Origin: Rothia mucilaginosa
GTDB taxonomy: Bacteria > Actinomycetota > Actinomycetes > Actinomycetales > Micrococcaceae
Length of the DNA stretch: 64,000 bases
Reading direction: 5' to 3'
NCBI RefSeq assembly: GCF_001061665.1
Contig: NZ_JVSP01000016.1
Location: 248,001-312,000 of the forward strand
Positions 16,568 to 24,592 of this stretch are shown here, piece after piece. How positions within the stretch are numbered: the first letter of the stretch is position 1; every line of letters starts with the position of its first letter. The notes beneath the pieces are model-generated. The model did no database searches, was not told the origin of the DNA, and saw only the letters and a list, made by a program, of their open reading frames with translations. A program made the translations under genes and the position numbers.

Positions 16568-17056
16568 TTAGTGTTGTGGGTGGGTTGGTGGTTCGGGCTG
16601 GTGGTGGAGGGGTGTGATGACGATGAGCAGGCCGGGGGCTTCTTTGTCGAAGCCGCCGTGGTGCAGGTGGGGTCCGTCGAGGTGTTCGTGGTTGTCGTCT
16701 GGGAGGAGCCCCGCTTGGACGTAGGCGTCGATGAGGGCTTTAGCGGTTGGGTAGAGGTTGGCGGGGTCGTAGCGGCCTCGGCGGTTCTTCCAGATCCAGA
16801 TGTCGATTTGGGCGTGGGTGAGGGTGGGGATTTGGTGGCTGGGGTGCTCGTTCTTCCATTGGTGGATGTCGTGGTTGGCTGCGTGTTTCCACTCGTCTGC
16901 GTTCTTGCGGTAGGTGCGCCAGTGGGTGCCGTTACTGCGGTTGATGGAGAGGAGGGTTTTCCCTTCAAGGGGTATCCAGCGGAGGATTGGTTTGCTGTGG
17001 GGGGTCTTTTTGAGGGTGATGGTTGCGGGCGGGGTTTCAGAAGGGTGGAGTGTCAT
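16568..17056 (-). CDS. rusA: RusA-like Holliday junction resolvase
   Basis: A 162-residue protein. The RusA signature is clear: a basic N-terminal region, then RRGRYDPANLYPTAKALIDA and GLLPDDN, which supply the conserved Asp residues of the metal site. It would cut four-way junctions in replication intermediates before packaging. Start at ATG 17056, AAAGGA about 10 bases upstream; the open frame extends further upstream to 17395 but only through low-complexity shadow over the neighbouring gene. Overlaps the previous gene by 20 bases. Confidence 0.88.
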   Translation of the reverse strand: MTLHPSETPPATITLKKTPHSKPILRWIPLEGKTLLSINRSNGTHWRTYRKNADEWKHAANHDIHQWKNEHPSHQIPTLTHAQIDIWIWKNRRGRYDPANLYPTAKALIDAYVQAGLLPDDNHEHLDGPHLHHGGFDKEAPGLLIVITPLHHQPEPPTHPQH

Positions 17057-17480
17057 TGGTGGTGGTGTCCTTTCGTTGGTTGAGCATTGGGGTGTAGCCG
17101 GGGGCGGTGTAGTGGCAGATGTGGTGGGGGGCGACGGTGATGCCGGCGGCTGGTGGTGCGTGCAGTTCGTTGAGGTGGAGTGCGGTGTCGGTGGTTTCGA
17201 CCTGGTAGGCGCGGCGTCCTTGGGCGAGGGTGGCGCGGATGGTTGCGGGGTTGGTGGTGGTTGTGGGGTCTGCTTGGGTGGGCATTGCGGTGGTGGGTCC
17301 GGTGAGGCCGGTGAGGATGAGTGCTCCGCAGCGGGTGCAGGTGTTGATGTGTGCTTGGCGGGCTTGGCGGGGGTTGGGTTGGGTGTTTTGTTCATGTCGG
17401 ATCCATTCGGGGGTGCCTGGTGGTGGTGTTGGGAGTTGGTCGAGGAGGTCGGGCTGTTTCTTGGTGGTTTTTCGTGCCAT
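17037..17480 (-). CDS. phage hypothetical protein with CxxC motif
   Basis: A 147-residue protein starting at ATG 17480 (MARKTTKKQPDLLDQLP). It has one CTRCG motif around residue 47 and Thr/Pro-rich middle segments, and ends just inside the RusA gene. I recognise no family. The gene is the first after the iteron cluster, so it may belong to the replication/recombination set. An extension upstream to 17618 would cross the iterons and is rejected. Confidence 0.65.
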   Translation of the reverse strand: MARKTTKKQPDLLDQLPTPPPGTPEWIRHEQNTQPNPRQARQAHINTCTRCGALILTGLTGPTTAMPTQADPTTTTNPATIRATLAQGRRAYQVETTDTALHLNELHAPPAAGITVAPHHICHYTAPGYTPMLNQRKDTTTNDTPPF

Positions 17481-17509
17481 GGTGGTCTTTCGGGGTGCGT
17501 GAAAAAGTT

Positions 17510-17728
17510 GTGTCACCGGGTGTTTTGCCTTGTCAGTCGGTTTTCGGTGACACAGGTGACACAAGGTTCTATATGCATGGCTGTAACGGGCGTGTGTGCG
17601 CGCGTATGTGTTTGTCATCTACTTATAAAAGTTGTGTCACCTGTGTCACCCATTTCTACTCTGACTAGGGAAAACCCGGGTGACACAAGGGTTAAAAGTT
17701 GTGTCACCTTGTGTCACCTTGTGTCACC
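17510..17728. repeat. iteron cluster, likely phage replication origin
   Basis: Nine copies of GTGTCACC or its complement in 219 bp. Forward copies start at 17510, 17634, 17643, 17701, 17711, 17721; reverse copies (GGTGACAC) at 17546, 17555, 17679. Three lie in a longer repeat AAAAGTTGTGTCACC. Three are spaced exactly 10 bp, about one helical turn. The site lies directly after the primase-helicase gene (stop 17736). An A+T-rich stretch with TTATAAAAG lies between. This is the layout of an iteron origin bound by a phage initiator. Confidence 0.8.
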
Positions 17729-17735
17729 CAAGTGC

Positions 17736-20306
17736 CTACCAGATGTCAGAATCTTTGAGCTGCAAACCACCAAACACACGCCCGCCGCCGTGTGTCGCGC
17801 GCGGTGCGTCTCGACCGACCAGCACCCCGTGCACCTTCAACTGGGAGGCGAACGCCCTGCCCTTGACCGGCTCCAGCCCCTCTTCGGCGCACCAGATGTG
17901 GTATGCCTGGCGTAGGTCGGTGACCGCCACGGTGTAGTGCCGGTTGCCGGGGTAGAGGTCGCATCGGGCGGTGAGGAACTGGCCGACCGTGTCCTGGCTA
18001 CTCTTGTAGGCTTCGGTGGCGGCGCGGACTGCCTCGGGTGGCTGTAGCCCGTCACGGAAGTATGCGACCGCGCCTTGGATGATCCAGGCGAGCACTGCCG
18101 CCGCGTCGGTACGCAGCTTCTCCGGTAGGAGCTCGTCGCGTTCTTCGGCTGGGACTGTGTGGACGAATGGGACGAGGTTCATGCGTCGCCAGACGGACTC
18201 GCCGCCGTCTTCAACGGCGGGCTGGTGGTTGCCCATTAGGTGTAGGTGGTGGGTGGGGGTGAATTCGAAGAAGTCTTTGTTCATGAAGCGGGCGGTGATG
18301 CGGTCGCCGCCGGTGAGTGCCTTGAGCTTGGCTTCGTCGAGGGTGTCGGTTGCGTTGGTTTCAGAGCCGACGACGAAGCGCTTGCCGTTGAGGCGTGCGA
18401 GCTCGGTGGCGTGTTCCTGGAAGGGTTTCTTCATGAGGAATCCGGCGGGTAGGGTTGCGGCGTAGTCGCCGAGTGCGCCGGTGATGGCGTCGTAGTAGAC
18501 GGACTTGCCGTTGCCGCCGGTGCCGTAGGCGAAGGCGAAGACGTGCTCACGCTGCAGGCCGGTCGCACTGTAGCCGGCGAGCCTCTGCATGTAGCCGGTG
18601 AGCGCTTGGTCGTGGTTGAAGGTGGTTGCGAGGAACCTCTCCCAGGTGGGGCTGGTGCCTGCGGGTGCCACGGTGGTCTGCTTGGTGTGCATGCGGGTTG
18701 GTGCGTGCGGCATGAGTTCTCCTGTTCTGAGGTTGATGATTCCGGTGGGGGTGTTGAGTTCGTCGAGGTGGGTGTCGAAGGCTGAGGCGGGTACCGCGAT
18801 GGTCGGCTGGACTTTGAGCAGGCCCAGCAGGGCGGTGGAGCCGCGGTGGGAGCGGGCGTAGCGGATGAGCGCGTGCGCTTCCTTATCCGGCTTGCCTTCG
18901 TCGGTGACGGGTGATTTGAGGGCGGCGGCAAAGTTCAGCAGTGCGAGTTTGGTGTCGCCGCCGGTGTCGGGCTGTTCTTCCCAGCGGGTGCCGGTCCAGT
19001 GGAAGAAGCGGCCGCGGTCGATGTTGTAGCGGATGTGGTTGTTGAAGAGGTGGGTGAAGGCGCGGATGAGTCCTAGTTCGGTCCAGTCGGTGATGGTCGC
19101 GCCGTCACTGCTGGCGGCGGTGGGTTCTTCTGCTGTGGCGGCTGGTTCGGGTGCCGGCTCCCTCACCGCCGGCTCCCCCACCGTCTGCTCCCCTGCCGTC
19201 TGCTCCCCCGCCGCCAGTGTTTCTGTGGTGGTGGGTGGCGGTGTGGGTGGTGCCGCGGGGCGGGTGGGTAGGATGTCGGTTAGTTTCACGGTGATGGGTG
19301 CTTTCTCACCAAATCCGGCGGCTGCGAGGGCGCGGGCGGCGGCGGTGTCGTCACCGCCATGGTTGAGCAGTGAGTAGGCGCGGAATTTGGTGATGGGTTC
19401 TTCAACAGGGAAGTCGGGGACGGAGGAGGAGAAGACGTAGAGGCGGTCGCGGTCGTCAGCGTGGCCGGTGGATGCGGAGTGCCCGTCGCGGGGGTGTTTG
19501 CCGGGTCGAGTCCAGAAGCGCTCGCCGCTAGAGAGGGTGGAGTGGAGTGTCCAGCCGTGGGGGGTGAGGATGTCTGCCCAGTCGGTTTTTGCTTCATAGT
19601 CGTCTCCGGGCTTCACGCCGCCCTCAGCCGGTGTCTCGGCGGCGGGGCGGGTAGTGGTGGGCTTGGGTTGGCTAAAGAGCGTTACGGGGCGTTCTGGGGT
19701 TTCGTCGAGGGTGTCGGTGATTGCCTTGTGGAACACGGCGCGCTCGGTTTCGGTGATGGTGGGTGCGGTTTCGGGGCCGCCGGCGAGTACCTGCCAGGGG
19801 TTGCCGGTCTTGTGATGTGAGCCGGGGGTGGGTGCGGCGATGAAGTAGCCGCCTTCGCCGCGGGTCTCTGCCAGGACTTCACCGGCGGCGTTGCGTGCGA
19901 GTTTGGTGTTGCCGGGTACCTTGGCGCCCGCTTCGAGGCGGTAGATCCAGTGGAAGCCGCCGGAGGGTGAGAGTTCGAGCCAGCCGCTGTTGAGTCGCTC
20001 CCAGAGCTGGGCGTGGCCGCGTTCGGTCATGGTGGCGGCGATCTTGGGGAGGTCGGCTGCGGCGCGTCCCTCAATTTCGGTCATTTCGAGGCGGTCACTG
20101 GCGGCGCCGGTGACGATGGCGATGCCGAGGTTGCGCCGGTTGCCGTCCTTGTACCATTCGTTGATTTCGGCGAGGGGGGCGGGTGCGGTCTGGTATGCCT
20201 TCCAGGGTAGGGCGGGGGCTTTGGTGCCGTCGGGGCGGGTGGGGATGATAGAGAGGCGGTGGTTGCGTAGGTGGAGGGCGGTTTCGAGGGTGACGGGGGT
20301 TCCCAT
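17736..20306 (-). CDS. phage primase-helicase (Prim-Pol, D5 N-terminal, SF3 helicase)
   Basis: An 856-residue replication protein. N-terminal residues 1-200 resemble bifunctional Prim-Pol (LSPSGGFHWIYRLEAG); a Pro/Ala/Glu-rich linker near 345-400 has tandem AGEQT units; residues about 400-560 are D5-type; then comes an SF3 helicase with Walker A YGTGGNGKS (near 590-600) and the downstream LTGGDRITARFMNKDFFEF and LMGNHQP motifs. It would prime and unwind at the adjacent iteron cluster. ATG at 20306 with AAGGA. Confidence 0.93.
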   Translation of the reverse strand: MGTPVTLETALHLRNHRLSIIPTRPDGTKAPALPWKAYQTAPAPLAEINEWYKDGNRRNLGIAIVTGAASDRLEMTEIEGRAAADLPKIAATMTERGHAQLWERLNSGWLELSPSGGFHWIYRLEAGAKVPGNTKLARNAAGEVLAETRGEGGYFIAAPTPGSHHKTGNPWQVLAGGPETAPTITETERAVFHKAITDTLDETPERPVTLFSQPKPTTTRPAAETPAEGGVKPGDDYEAKTDWADILTPHGWTLHSTLSSGERFWTRPGKHPRDGHSASTGHADDRDRLYVFSSSVPDFPVEEPITKFRAYSLLNHGGDDTAAARALAAAGFGEKAPITVKLTDILPTRPAAPPTPPPTTTETLAAGEQTAGEQTVGEPAVREPAPEPAATAEEPTAASSDGATITDWTELGLIRAFTHLFNNHIRYNIDRGRFFHWTGTRWEEQPDTGGDTKLALLNFAAALKSPVTDEGKPDKEAHALIRYARSHRGSTALLGLLKVQPTIAVPASAFDTHLDELNTPTGIINLRTGELMPHAPTRMHTKQTTVAPAGTSPTWERFLATTFNHDQALTGYMQRLAGYSATGLQREHVFAFAYGTGGNGKSVYYDAITGALGDYAATLPAGFLMKKPFQEHATELARLNGKRFVVGSETNATDTLDEAKLKALTGGDRITARFMNKDFFEFTPTHHLHLMGNHQPAVEDGGESVWRRMNLVPFVHTVPAEERDELLPEKLRTDAAAVLAWIIQGAVAYFRDGLQPPEAVRAATEAYKSSQDTVGQFLTARCDLYPGNRHYTVAVTDLRQAYHIWCAEEGLEPVKGRAFASQLKVHGVLVGRDAPRATHGGGRVFGGLQLKDSDIW

Positions 20307-20351
20307 AGCGTGTCCTTCAGGTTGGCTGGCTGGTTTGGTTGGGGTGGGTGT

Positions 20352-20389
20352 GCCCCGCGCGGTTTGGTGTGTGGAAGTCCGCGCGGGGC
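20352..20389. other. hairpin between ssDNA-binding-like and primase genes
   Basis: GCCCCGCGCGG (20352-20362) pairs perfectly with CCGCGCGGGGC (20379-20389), 16-base loop. No T tract on the - strand, so it may be a processing or stabilising stem. Confidence 0.5.
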
Positions 20390-20424
20390 ACTATTGGGTT
20401 ACCGGTGAAGGTGGATGTGCGGCG

Positions 20425-21153
20425 CTATGCGGCGGTGGCGCGGATGGTGGCGACGGTTTCGGTGGTGACGGGCAGGCCGGTTCCGGCGAGGGTTGCGGCG
20501 ATCTGCTCGTCAGTCTGGCCGGTGGCGATGAGGGCGGTGACTGCCTGGCGTACTGCGTCGGGTACGGCGGGGACGGGTGCCGGGGTTGCAGGTGCCGGTA
20601 CAGGCTGTGCCGCAGGTGCGGGTGCTACAGGCTGTGCAGGTGCAGCAGGAGCAGGAGCCGGTGCCGGTGCGGGCTGTGCGACCGGCTGTGCGGGTGCCTG
20701 GTTGGTGAACATGCCACCAGCCGGTGCCGGCGGCACGTAGGAAGCACTGTAGATCTTGCGGGGGTTCGCCGGGTTCTTGCTGTTCGGGTCAAAACCAGAG
20801 AAGGCGACGGTCAGCTGACCGCCAATGTCGATGGTGCCTGCGCCTGCCTGGTGCACTGCCTGACGGATAGCGGAGAGGATGGAGCCGGAGCGGCCGTCCT
20901 CAACAACCCAGAGGGTGCGCTTGCCAGTGTCATTAGCGTCCTGCGGGTCACGCTCAGCGGTGTCCAAGGTGACTGCGACCTGCATCTTCGGGCGGGTGCG
21001 CTCCTTATCCCAGTAGGCAAGCTCATTGGAACCGTATTCAGTTGCCTGGCGTGCGTCGCTCACCTCGGTGATGGTGCCGGTGTGGGTGTCGCCGGGGTTG
21101 GTGAACTTCCAGGAGTGGGAGGCGCGGGGTGCGAAGAAATCGAAAGCGGACAT
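20425..21153 (-). CDS. phage DNA-binding protein, possibly ssDNA-binding
   Basis: A 242-residue protein. The N-terminal 130 residues form a beta-rich domain (FTNPGDTHTGTITEV; VDG-like GRSGSILSAIRQAV; GGQLTVAFSGFDPNSKNP) followed by a long Ala/Pro repeat linker (150-205) and a C-terminal helical UBA-like segment (TDEQIAATLAGTGLPV). It lies between the exonuclease and primase genes, where phages often encode an ssDNA-binding or annealing protein. Family not certain. AAAGGA precedes ATG. Confidence 0.7.
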   Translation of the reverse strand: MSAFDFFAPRASHSWKFTNPGDTHTGTITEVSDARQATEYGSNELAYWDKERTRPKMQVAVTLDTAERDPQDANDTGKRTLWVVEDGRSGSILSAIRQAVHQAGAGTIDIGGQLTVAFSGFDPNSKNPANPRKIYSASYVPPAPAGGMFTNQAPAQPVAQPAPAPAPAPAAPAQPVAPAPAAQPVPAPATPAPVPAVPDAVRQAVTALIATGQTDEQIAATLAGTGLPVTTETVATIRATAA

Positions 21154-21195
21154 TATGGTTTTCCTTTCAAAAGGGGGTTGATAAAAAATTGGGGG

Positions 21196-21942
21196 TTAGA
21201 TGGTGGCGTTCTGCTTCGCCTTATCGGCAGGGCACCAGGGGCAGAACCTCTCATTGCAGAGCGGGTACATCGCCAAGGTAGCGTCCTTGCCGAGTGCGTT
21301 GATGAGGCTGACTAGCTGGTTTGCCTTAGCGAGCGCAGCTTCTGCAATCTCGGGCTGGTAGGGTTCCCACCAGAAGTAGGCGTCGCCGAGCTCACCGTCC
21401 CTCGGGAGGAACGCGATCATGACCTGTTGAACTTCGTAGCCGGCGTTGACCCAGCCTGCCCCGTAGAGGTGCGCCTGCACCCGGTACTGGTTGGAGGGGC
21501 CGTGCAGCTTGTACTTCTTGAGCATGGCGGGGCCGACGAATTTCCAGTCGATGACCGTCTTGTCGTTGACGCTGAACAGGTCGGTGGAGCCGGTAATGTC
21601 TACGCCGCCAATCTGCCCGACGGTGACGCGATTTTCGACGAGGTACCCTTCGTCCTTGTGGGCTCCGAACCATTCCTCCATTTGGGCGTGGCAGGCTGTT
21701 CCTACAGTGGGTTTCCAGGCGATGCCGCGGTCGGGTTCGGTGTCTCCGGCGAGCTTGTGGATGAGCCTGCGGGTGCAGTCCATGCCGATCTCGGACGGGC
21801 CGATGCGTTTCTGGAGGCTGCGGGGGTGGGCGGTGATGGAATCAGTAATAACGTTCATGATTCCTCCGACGGTGATGTCGGCGGTGTAGGCGTCTGCCTG
21901 CCCTGCCCCTGCGGGGGGTTTGGCGATGGTGGGGTTAACCAA
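21196..21942 (-). CDS. Cas4/RecB-like PD-(D/E)xK exonuclease with Fe-S cluster
   Basis: A 248-residue nuclease. Motifs in order: CTRR at residue 56, GTACHAQMEEWF, ITGSTDLFSVNDKTVIDWKF (the PD-(D/E)xK core), QYRVQAHLYGAGW, and C-terminal CNERFCPWC (229, 234, 237). One early and three late cysteines fit a 4Fe-4S cluster as in Cas4/AddB. It likely processes DNA ends during phage recombination. Start is a TTG at 21942 with AAGGA seven bases upstream. There is no CRISPR locus here. Confidence 0.85.
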   Translation of the reverse strand: MVNPTIAKPPAGAGQADAYTADITVGGIMNVITDSITAHPRSLQKRIGPSEIGMDCTRRLIHKLAGDTEPDRGIAWKPTVGTACHAQMEEWFGAHKDEGYLVENRVTVGQIGGVDITGSTDLFSVNDKTVIDWKFVGPAMLKKYKLHGPSNQYRVQAHLYGAGWVNAGYEVQQVMIAFLPRDGELGDAYFWWEPYQPEIAEAALAKANQLVSLINALGKDATLAMYPLCNERFCPWCPADKAKQNATI

Positions 21943-21968
21943 CGTGTGTCCTTCCTAGTGGGTGGTGG

Positions 21969-22715
21969 TTAGCGGATGGTGAGGCGTGCGGTGGTGTCGT
22001 CGGCGTATTCGTCCTTGAGGTTGGGGGCGAGTGCCTTGAGGTTGACCTTCTGCACGGTCGTGTAGAACTGCGGGAACGCCTCGGGGCTGTAGGTTGCGGT
22101 GAACTTCTTCTCGTTGAAGCGGCGGGGGTGGGAGACGGTGAGGATCGCGTCACCTGCCTCGTACTTGCCGGCGGGCAGGGCCTTGAGGGTCGCTTCGATC
22201 TTGGCGGCTTCTTCCTTCAGGGCGGCGATGTCTGCCTGGATGTTGACGAGTTCGAGGGCGAGTGCCTGCAGCTGCTCGTCGGTGATGGTTGCGCCGGTGA
22301 GGGTAGTGTGGGTGGTCATTTCGTTACCTTTCTTGGGGGTGGGGTTGAGGCGTTGGCGGCGGGCGGCGAGCCAGCCGGTGAGTGCCTCGTGGTTGTGGAC
22401 GTCACGCGCTGTGGTGAGCGTGGTGACGGGTACTGGGGGCGCCATCATGGCGCGGGTGGATAGGTGCGGGATGTATGGTTCGCGGCCTTCTGCTTTTGCA
22501 CGCCTCTGTTCGCGTTTGATGCAGGTTTTGCAGTCGGGGTTGGTTTGGTAGGCGGGTTGCCCGCAGGCGGCGCAGACGTTTTTGCGGGGTGTGGGGATGC
22601 CTCGGGGGTCTCCTGCCCTGCACCAGCGTGCGTGCCTGTTGCCGCAGGCTGGGCAGTTTGGGTTGCGGTCGAGTGCGTCTTCTCCGCAGCGCCCGCAGAG
22701 TTTCTTGACAGCCAT
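21969..22715 (-). CDS. phage protein with N-terminal Zn fingers and C-terminal coiled coil
   Basis: A 248-residue frame of two unlike parts. Residues 1-70 carry four CxxC knuckles (CGRCG, CPACG, CAACG, CKTC) in tandem zinc-ribbon style; residues 133-248 are a separate region with a coiled coil (ELVNIQADIAALKEEAAKIEATLKAL) and a small alpha/beta end. At codon 133 there is an ATG with AAAGG seven bases before it, so a shorter 116-residue product could be made from 22319. It could bind DNA. No family recognised. Confidence 0.75.
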   Translation of the reverse strand: MAVKKLCGRCGEDALDRNPNCPACGNRHARWCRAGDPRGIPTPRKNVCAACGQPAYQTNPDCKTCIKREQRRAKAEGREPYIPHLSTRAMMAPPVPVTTLTTARDVHNHEALTGWLAARRQRLNPTPKKGNEMTTHTTLTGATITDEQLQALALELVNIQADIAALKEEAAKIEATLKALPAGKYEAGDAILTVSHPRRFNEKKFTATYSPEAFPQFYTTVQKVNLKALAPNLKDEYADDTTARLTIR

Positions 22716-22719
22716 CGCG

Positions 22720-22962
22720 TTACCGCCTCTTGGCCACGGTGATGATGCTGATGGTGCAGGCGAGCACGGACAGGGCGAGTGCAGCGTTCACCTTGGCGTC
22801 GAGTGCCTCGTTGGCTTCGTTGAGGGCGTTGACGGTGGCGGTGAGGCGGGCGGCCTGGGTGCGCCAGCCTGCCACGTCCTGGCGGATGGTGCGGCGTAGT
22901 TCTTGGTGGCGTTCGCGGGCTTCGGAGATACGGGTCTCAACGCCAGAGATGCTGGACGGCAT
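22720..22962 (-). CDS. small coiled-coil membrane protein
   Basis: An 80-residue protein: residues 5-60 are amphipathic coiled coil (RISEARERHQELRRTIRQDV; LTATVNALNEANEALDAKV), followed by a single hydrophobic segment (ALALSVLACTISIITV) and a KRR end. Start at ATG 22962 with AGGA upstream; a longer frame to 23154 is shadow. It resembles the small tail-anchored phage early proteins; function unknown. Confidence 0.65.
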   Translation of the reverse strand: MPSSISGVETRISEARERHQELRRTIRQDVAGWRTQAARLTATVNALNEANEALDAKVNAALALSVLACTISIITVAKRR

Positions 22963-22964
22963 GG

Positions 22965-23303
22965 TTATTTTTTCCTTCCTTCGTAGGGGTTGTTCCAGTC
23001 GATGCTGGAGCGCTTCAAGCGGGGCGGGGTGAGCTGCTCTTTGTTGGGGATGATGTGCCGGTACTCGCGCTTCGCGCGGCGGGCTTTCTCGGCGCGGTAG
23101 AGTGCATGGTCGAGAGTGCTTCTTGTGAAGCAGTAGCCGGTGTCTTTGCTCCATGCGGCGGGGGTGAGTGTGCGCCGGTAGACGCGGTTGGTGATGGTGA
23201 GCGGCTTGACGCCAAGGAATACGGCGGCTTCAGCCGCGCTGTAGAGGGGCTTCTCCCCCTCCCAGTCGTCCGGGTGCGGGAGGTCTTTAGCGATGTGTCC
23301 CAT
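22965..23303 (-). CDS. phage HTH protein, MerR/excisionase-like
   Basis: A 112-residue protein. Residues 17-55 fit a winged-helix/MerR-like HTH (YSAAEAAVFLGVKPLTITNRVYRR) followed by a basic C-terminus. ATG 23303 with AGGAG six bases upstream decides the start; the frame extends to 23432 only as shadow over the next gene. It could be an early transcription regulator. It overlaps the membrane protein gene 23287-23502 in another frame. Confidence 0.65.
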   Translation of the reverse strand: MGHIAKDLPHPDDWEGEKPLYSAAEAAVFLGVKPLTITNRVYRRTLTPAAWSKDTGYCFTRSTLDHALYRAEKARRAKREYRHIIPNKEQLTPPRLKRSSIDWNNPYEGRKK

Positions 23304-23502
23304 CGGTGTCTCCTGTGGTGTGGTCGTGGATTGCGGCGCCGAGCAGGATGGCCGGCCCGACAGGGATGAGCGAGACAACGAACACAACGGCCCGGAGACC
23401 GATGTCTTCTTGTGCGGTGGCGATGCCGGCAATGATGACGGTGGCGGCGACGAGCGCCCAGACGGTTGCTTTCGCGGTGCGGATAGTGCGGTCGGTGGTC
23501 AT
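23287..23502 (-). CDS. small two-helix membrane protein
   Basis: A 71-residue protein with two predicted membrane segments (ATVWALVAATVIIAGIATA and AVVFVVSLIPVGPAILLGAA), ending in a polar tail with HDHTTGD. It has no recognised family. Small membrane proteins in the early region of prophages sometimes block superinfection, but this is only a guess here. Confidence 0.6.
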   Translation of the reverse strand: MTTDRTIRTAKATVWALVAATVIIAGIATAQEDIGLRAVVFVVSLIPVGPAILLGAAIHDHTTGDTDGTHR

Positions 23503-23515
23503 GACGGTCGGCCCT

Positions 23516-24031
23516 TTATTTAGCGATGACGATCAGAAACAGGATTAGGTACGCCAGCATGGTGGTGGCAGAGAGCCCGATAAGGAGCCGACCGAACCAC
23601 ATGAGGTCGTCGCGGACCTCATCGACAGCGGCGCGCGTAAGGTTTAGCTCTCGGTTCAGGTTCGTCTGCTTCCCGTGCACCTTGTTGGTGTAGGCGATGA
23701 GCTGGGCGATTGCTTCCTGGTGTTCCTTGCTGGAGTCCTGGAGGATGCCGACGGCGCACTCAACTTCGGCTGCCTTACGCTCGTTCTCGACGACGCACCG
23801 CATGGTGTCGGCGACGTTCTGCCGGGTGTGGGTGTTCTTCTCGTCGAGGATGGTGTACCAGTGGTCAAGTCGGCTGCCGAGGTCGCAGGTCTCGTCTTGT
23901 AGGCATGCGATGGAGTTGTCGAGGCTGTCGATGTCGTCGATGATGCCTTGGTGGTTATTGACGATGGTTTGAATCGCGGTGTGGCGGCGCTGGCGGCCGG
24001 CGGCGCGGTCGCGCTTGGTCTTGGCGGTCAT
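23516..24031 (-). CDS. coiled-coil protein with C-terminal membrane anchor
   Basis: A 171-residue protein: basic N-terminus, then long heptad-rich helices (DDIDSLDNSIACLQDETCDLGSRL and the segment through NRELNLTRAAVDEVRDDL), and a C-terminal transmembrane segment (LLIGLSATTMLAYLILFLIVIA). ATG with AAGGA upstream. Topology suggests a cytoplasmic coil anchored in the membrane. Function unknown. Third small membrane protein in a row in this early operon. Confidence 0.7.
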   Translation of the reverse strand: MTAKTKRDRAAGRQRRHTAIQTIVNNHQGIIDDIDSLDNSIACLQDETCDLGSRLDHWYTILDEKNTHTRQNVADTMRCVVENERKAAEVECAVGILQDSSKEHQEAIAQLIAYTNKVHGKQTNLNRELNLTRAAVDEVRDDLMWFGRLLIGLSATTMLAYLILFLIVIAK

Positions 24032-24041
24032 TGTGTAGTCC

Positions 24042-24263
24042 TTAGTTGGTGGTGTGGGTGACGGGTAGGGACTGGAGCCAGTCCATGACGGCGGTTGAGG
24101 TGTAGTAGATCCTGCCGCCGCGCTGACCCTTACTGGTGCGGATGAAGGCGGGGCCAGTGCGGGCGTTGCGCCAGTCAGCGAGGGTCTGCTCTTTCACGCC
24201 GAGCGCTTCGGCAAGCTCCTCGGGTGACCAGAGCGCTAGGTGGTCATTAGGGATGGTTAGCAT
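24042..24263 (-). CDS. HTH protein, excisionase (Xis)/MerR-like
   Basis: A 73-residue winged-helix protein (LWSPEELAEALGVKEQTLADW and a wing GPAFIRTSKGQRGGRIYY), the layout of small excisionases and helix-turn-helix domain 17 proteins. First gene of the leftward early operon, just behind an operator-promoter (24289-24306), with AGGA upstream of the ATG. Xis would direct the integrase to excise the prophage; the alternative is a transcription activator. Confidence 0.8.
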   Translation of the reverse strand: MLTIPNDHLALWSPEELAEALGVKEQTLADWRNARTGPAFIRTSKGQRGGRIYYTSTAVMDWLQSLPVTHTTN

Positions 24264-24280
24264 CTTCGTGTTCCTATCTA

Positions 24281-24306
24281 TACCGGTATGTTCATATTTA
24301 AGAACA
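24281..24306 (-). promoter_or_regulatory. early promoter with palindromic operator O2
   Basis: TGTTCATATTTAAGAACA (24289-24306) is an inverted repeat TGTTC-N8-GAACA. Reading the - strand, TTGTTC then TATAGA at the -10 position suggest a promoter for the Xis-like gene that the operator covers. It shares 16 of 18 bases with the operator at 24599-24616. Confidence 0.65.
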
Positions 24307-24320
24307 ACAGGGTAAAAAAA

Positions 24321-24563
24321 TTAATTAGCTACAGTGAGTTCAGGGAGGTGCTCACGGTAGAACCACTCTGGTTCAACGCCGAGTATTGTTGCAATATCCC
24401 AGAGCTCGGTGGCTCGAATGGGGGCGTTGTGGTTTTCGAGGGCTGAGAGTCGAGCTCGGCTGATTCCTGCTCGGTTGGCTACGTCAGTTCGAGTTAGTTT
24501 GGTCTTGGCGAGTGCGAGTGATAGGTTTTCCGCTAGGATTTCGCCAATCTGTCGGGTGCTCAT
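24321..24563 (-). CDS. XRE-family HTH protein, Cro-like
   Basis: An 80-residue protein with a standard XRE HTH (LSLALAKTKLTRTDVANRAGISRARLS) and WFYREHLPEL at the end. It is divergent from the repressor-like gene at 24686 and first on the lytic strand, so Cro is the likely role. The ATG at 24563 has AAGGAC upstream; an earlier ATG (24593) is within the promoter region and less likely. Binds presumably the operators at 24289 and 24599. Confidence 0.82.
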   Translation of the reverse strand: MSTRQIGEILAENLSLALAKTKLTRTDVANRAGISRARLSALENHNAPIRATELWDIATILGVEPEWFYREHLPELTVAN

Positions 24564-24592
24564 ATCCACCGTCCTTTCGTGGTGATGCAACA

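Noticed and set aside
15928-16968. 346-codon Thr/Pro/Arg/His-rich frame on the - strand
   Set aside because: Low-complexity shadow over the zinc-ribbon and RusA genes, which have motifs and ribosome-binding sites in another frame.
21196-21942. CRISPR association of the Cas4-like gene
   Set aside because: No repeat-spacer array or other cas gene in the window; neighbours are phage replication genes.
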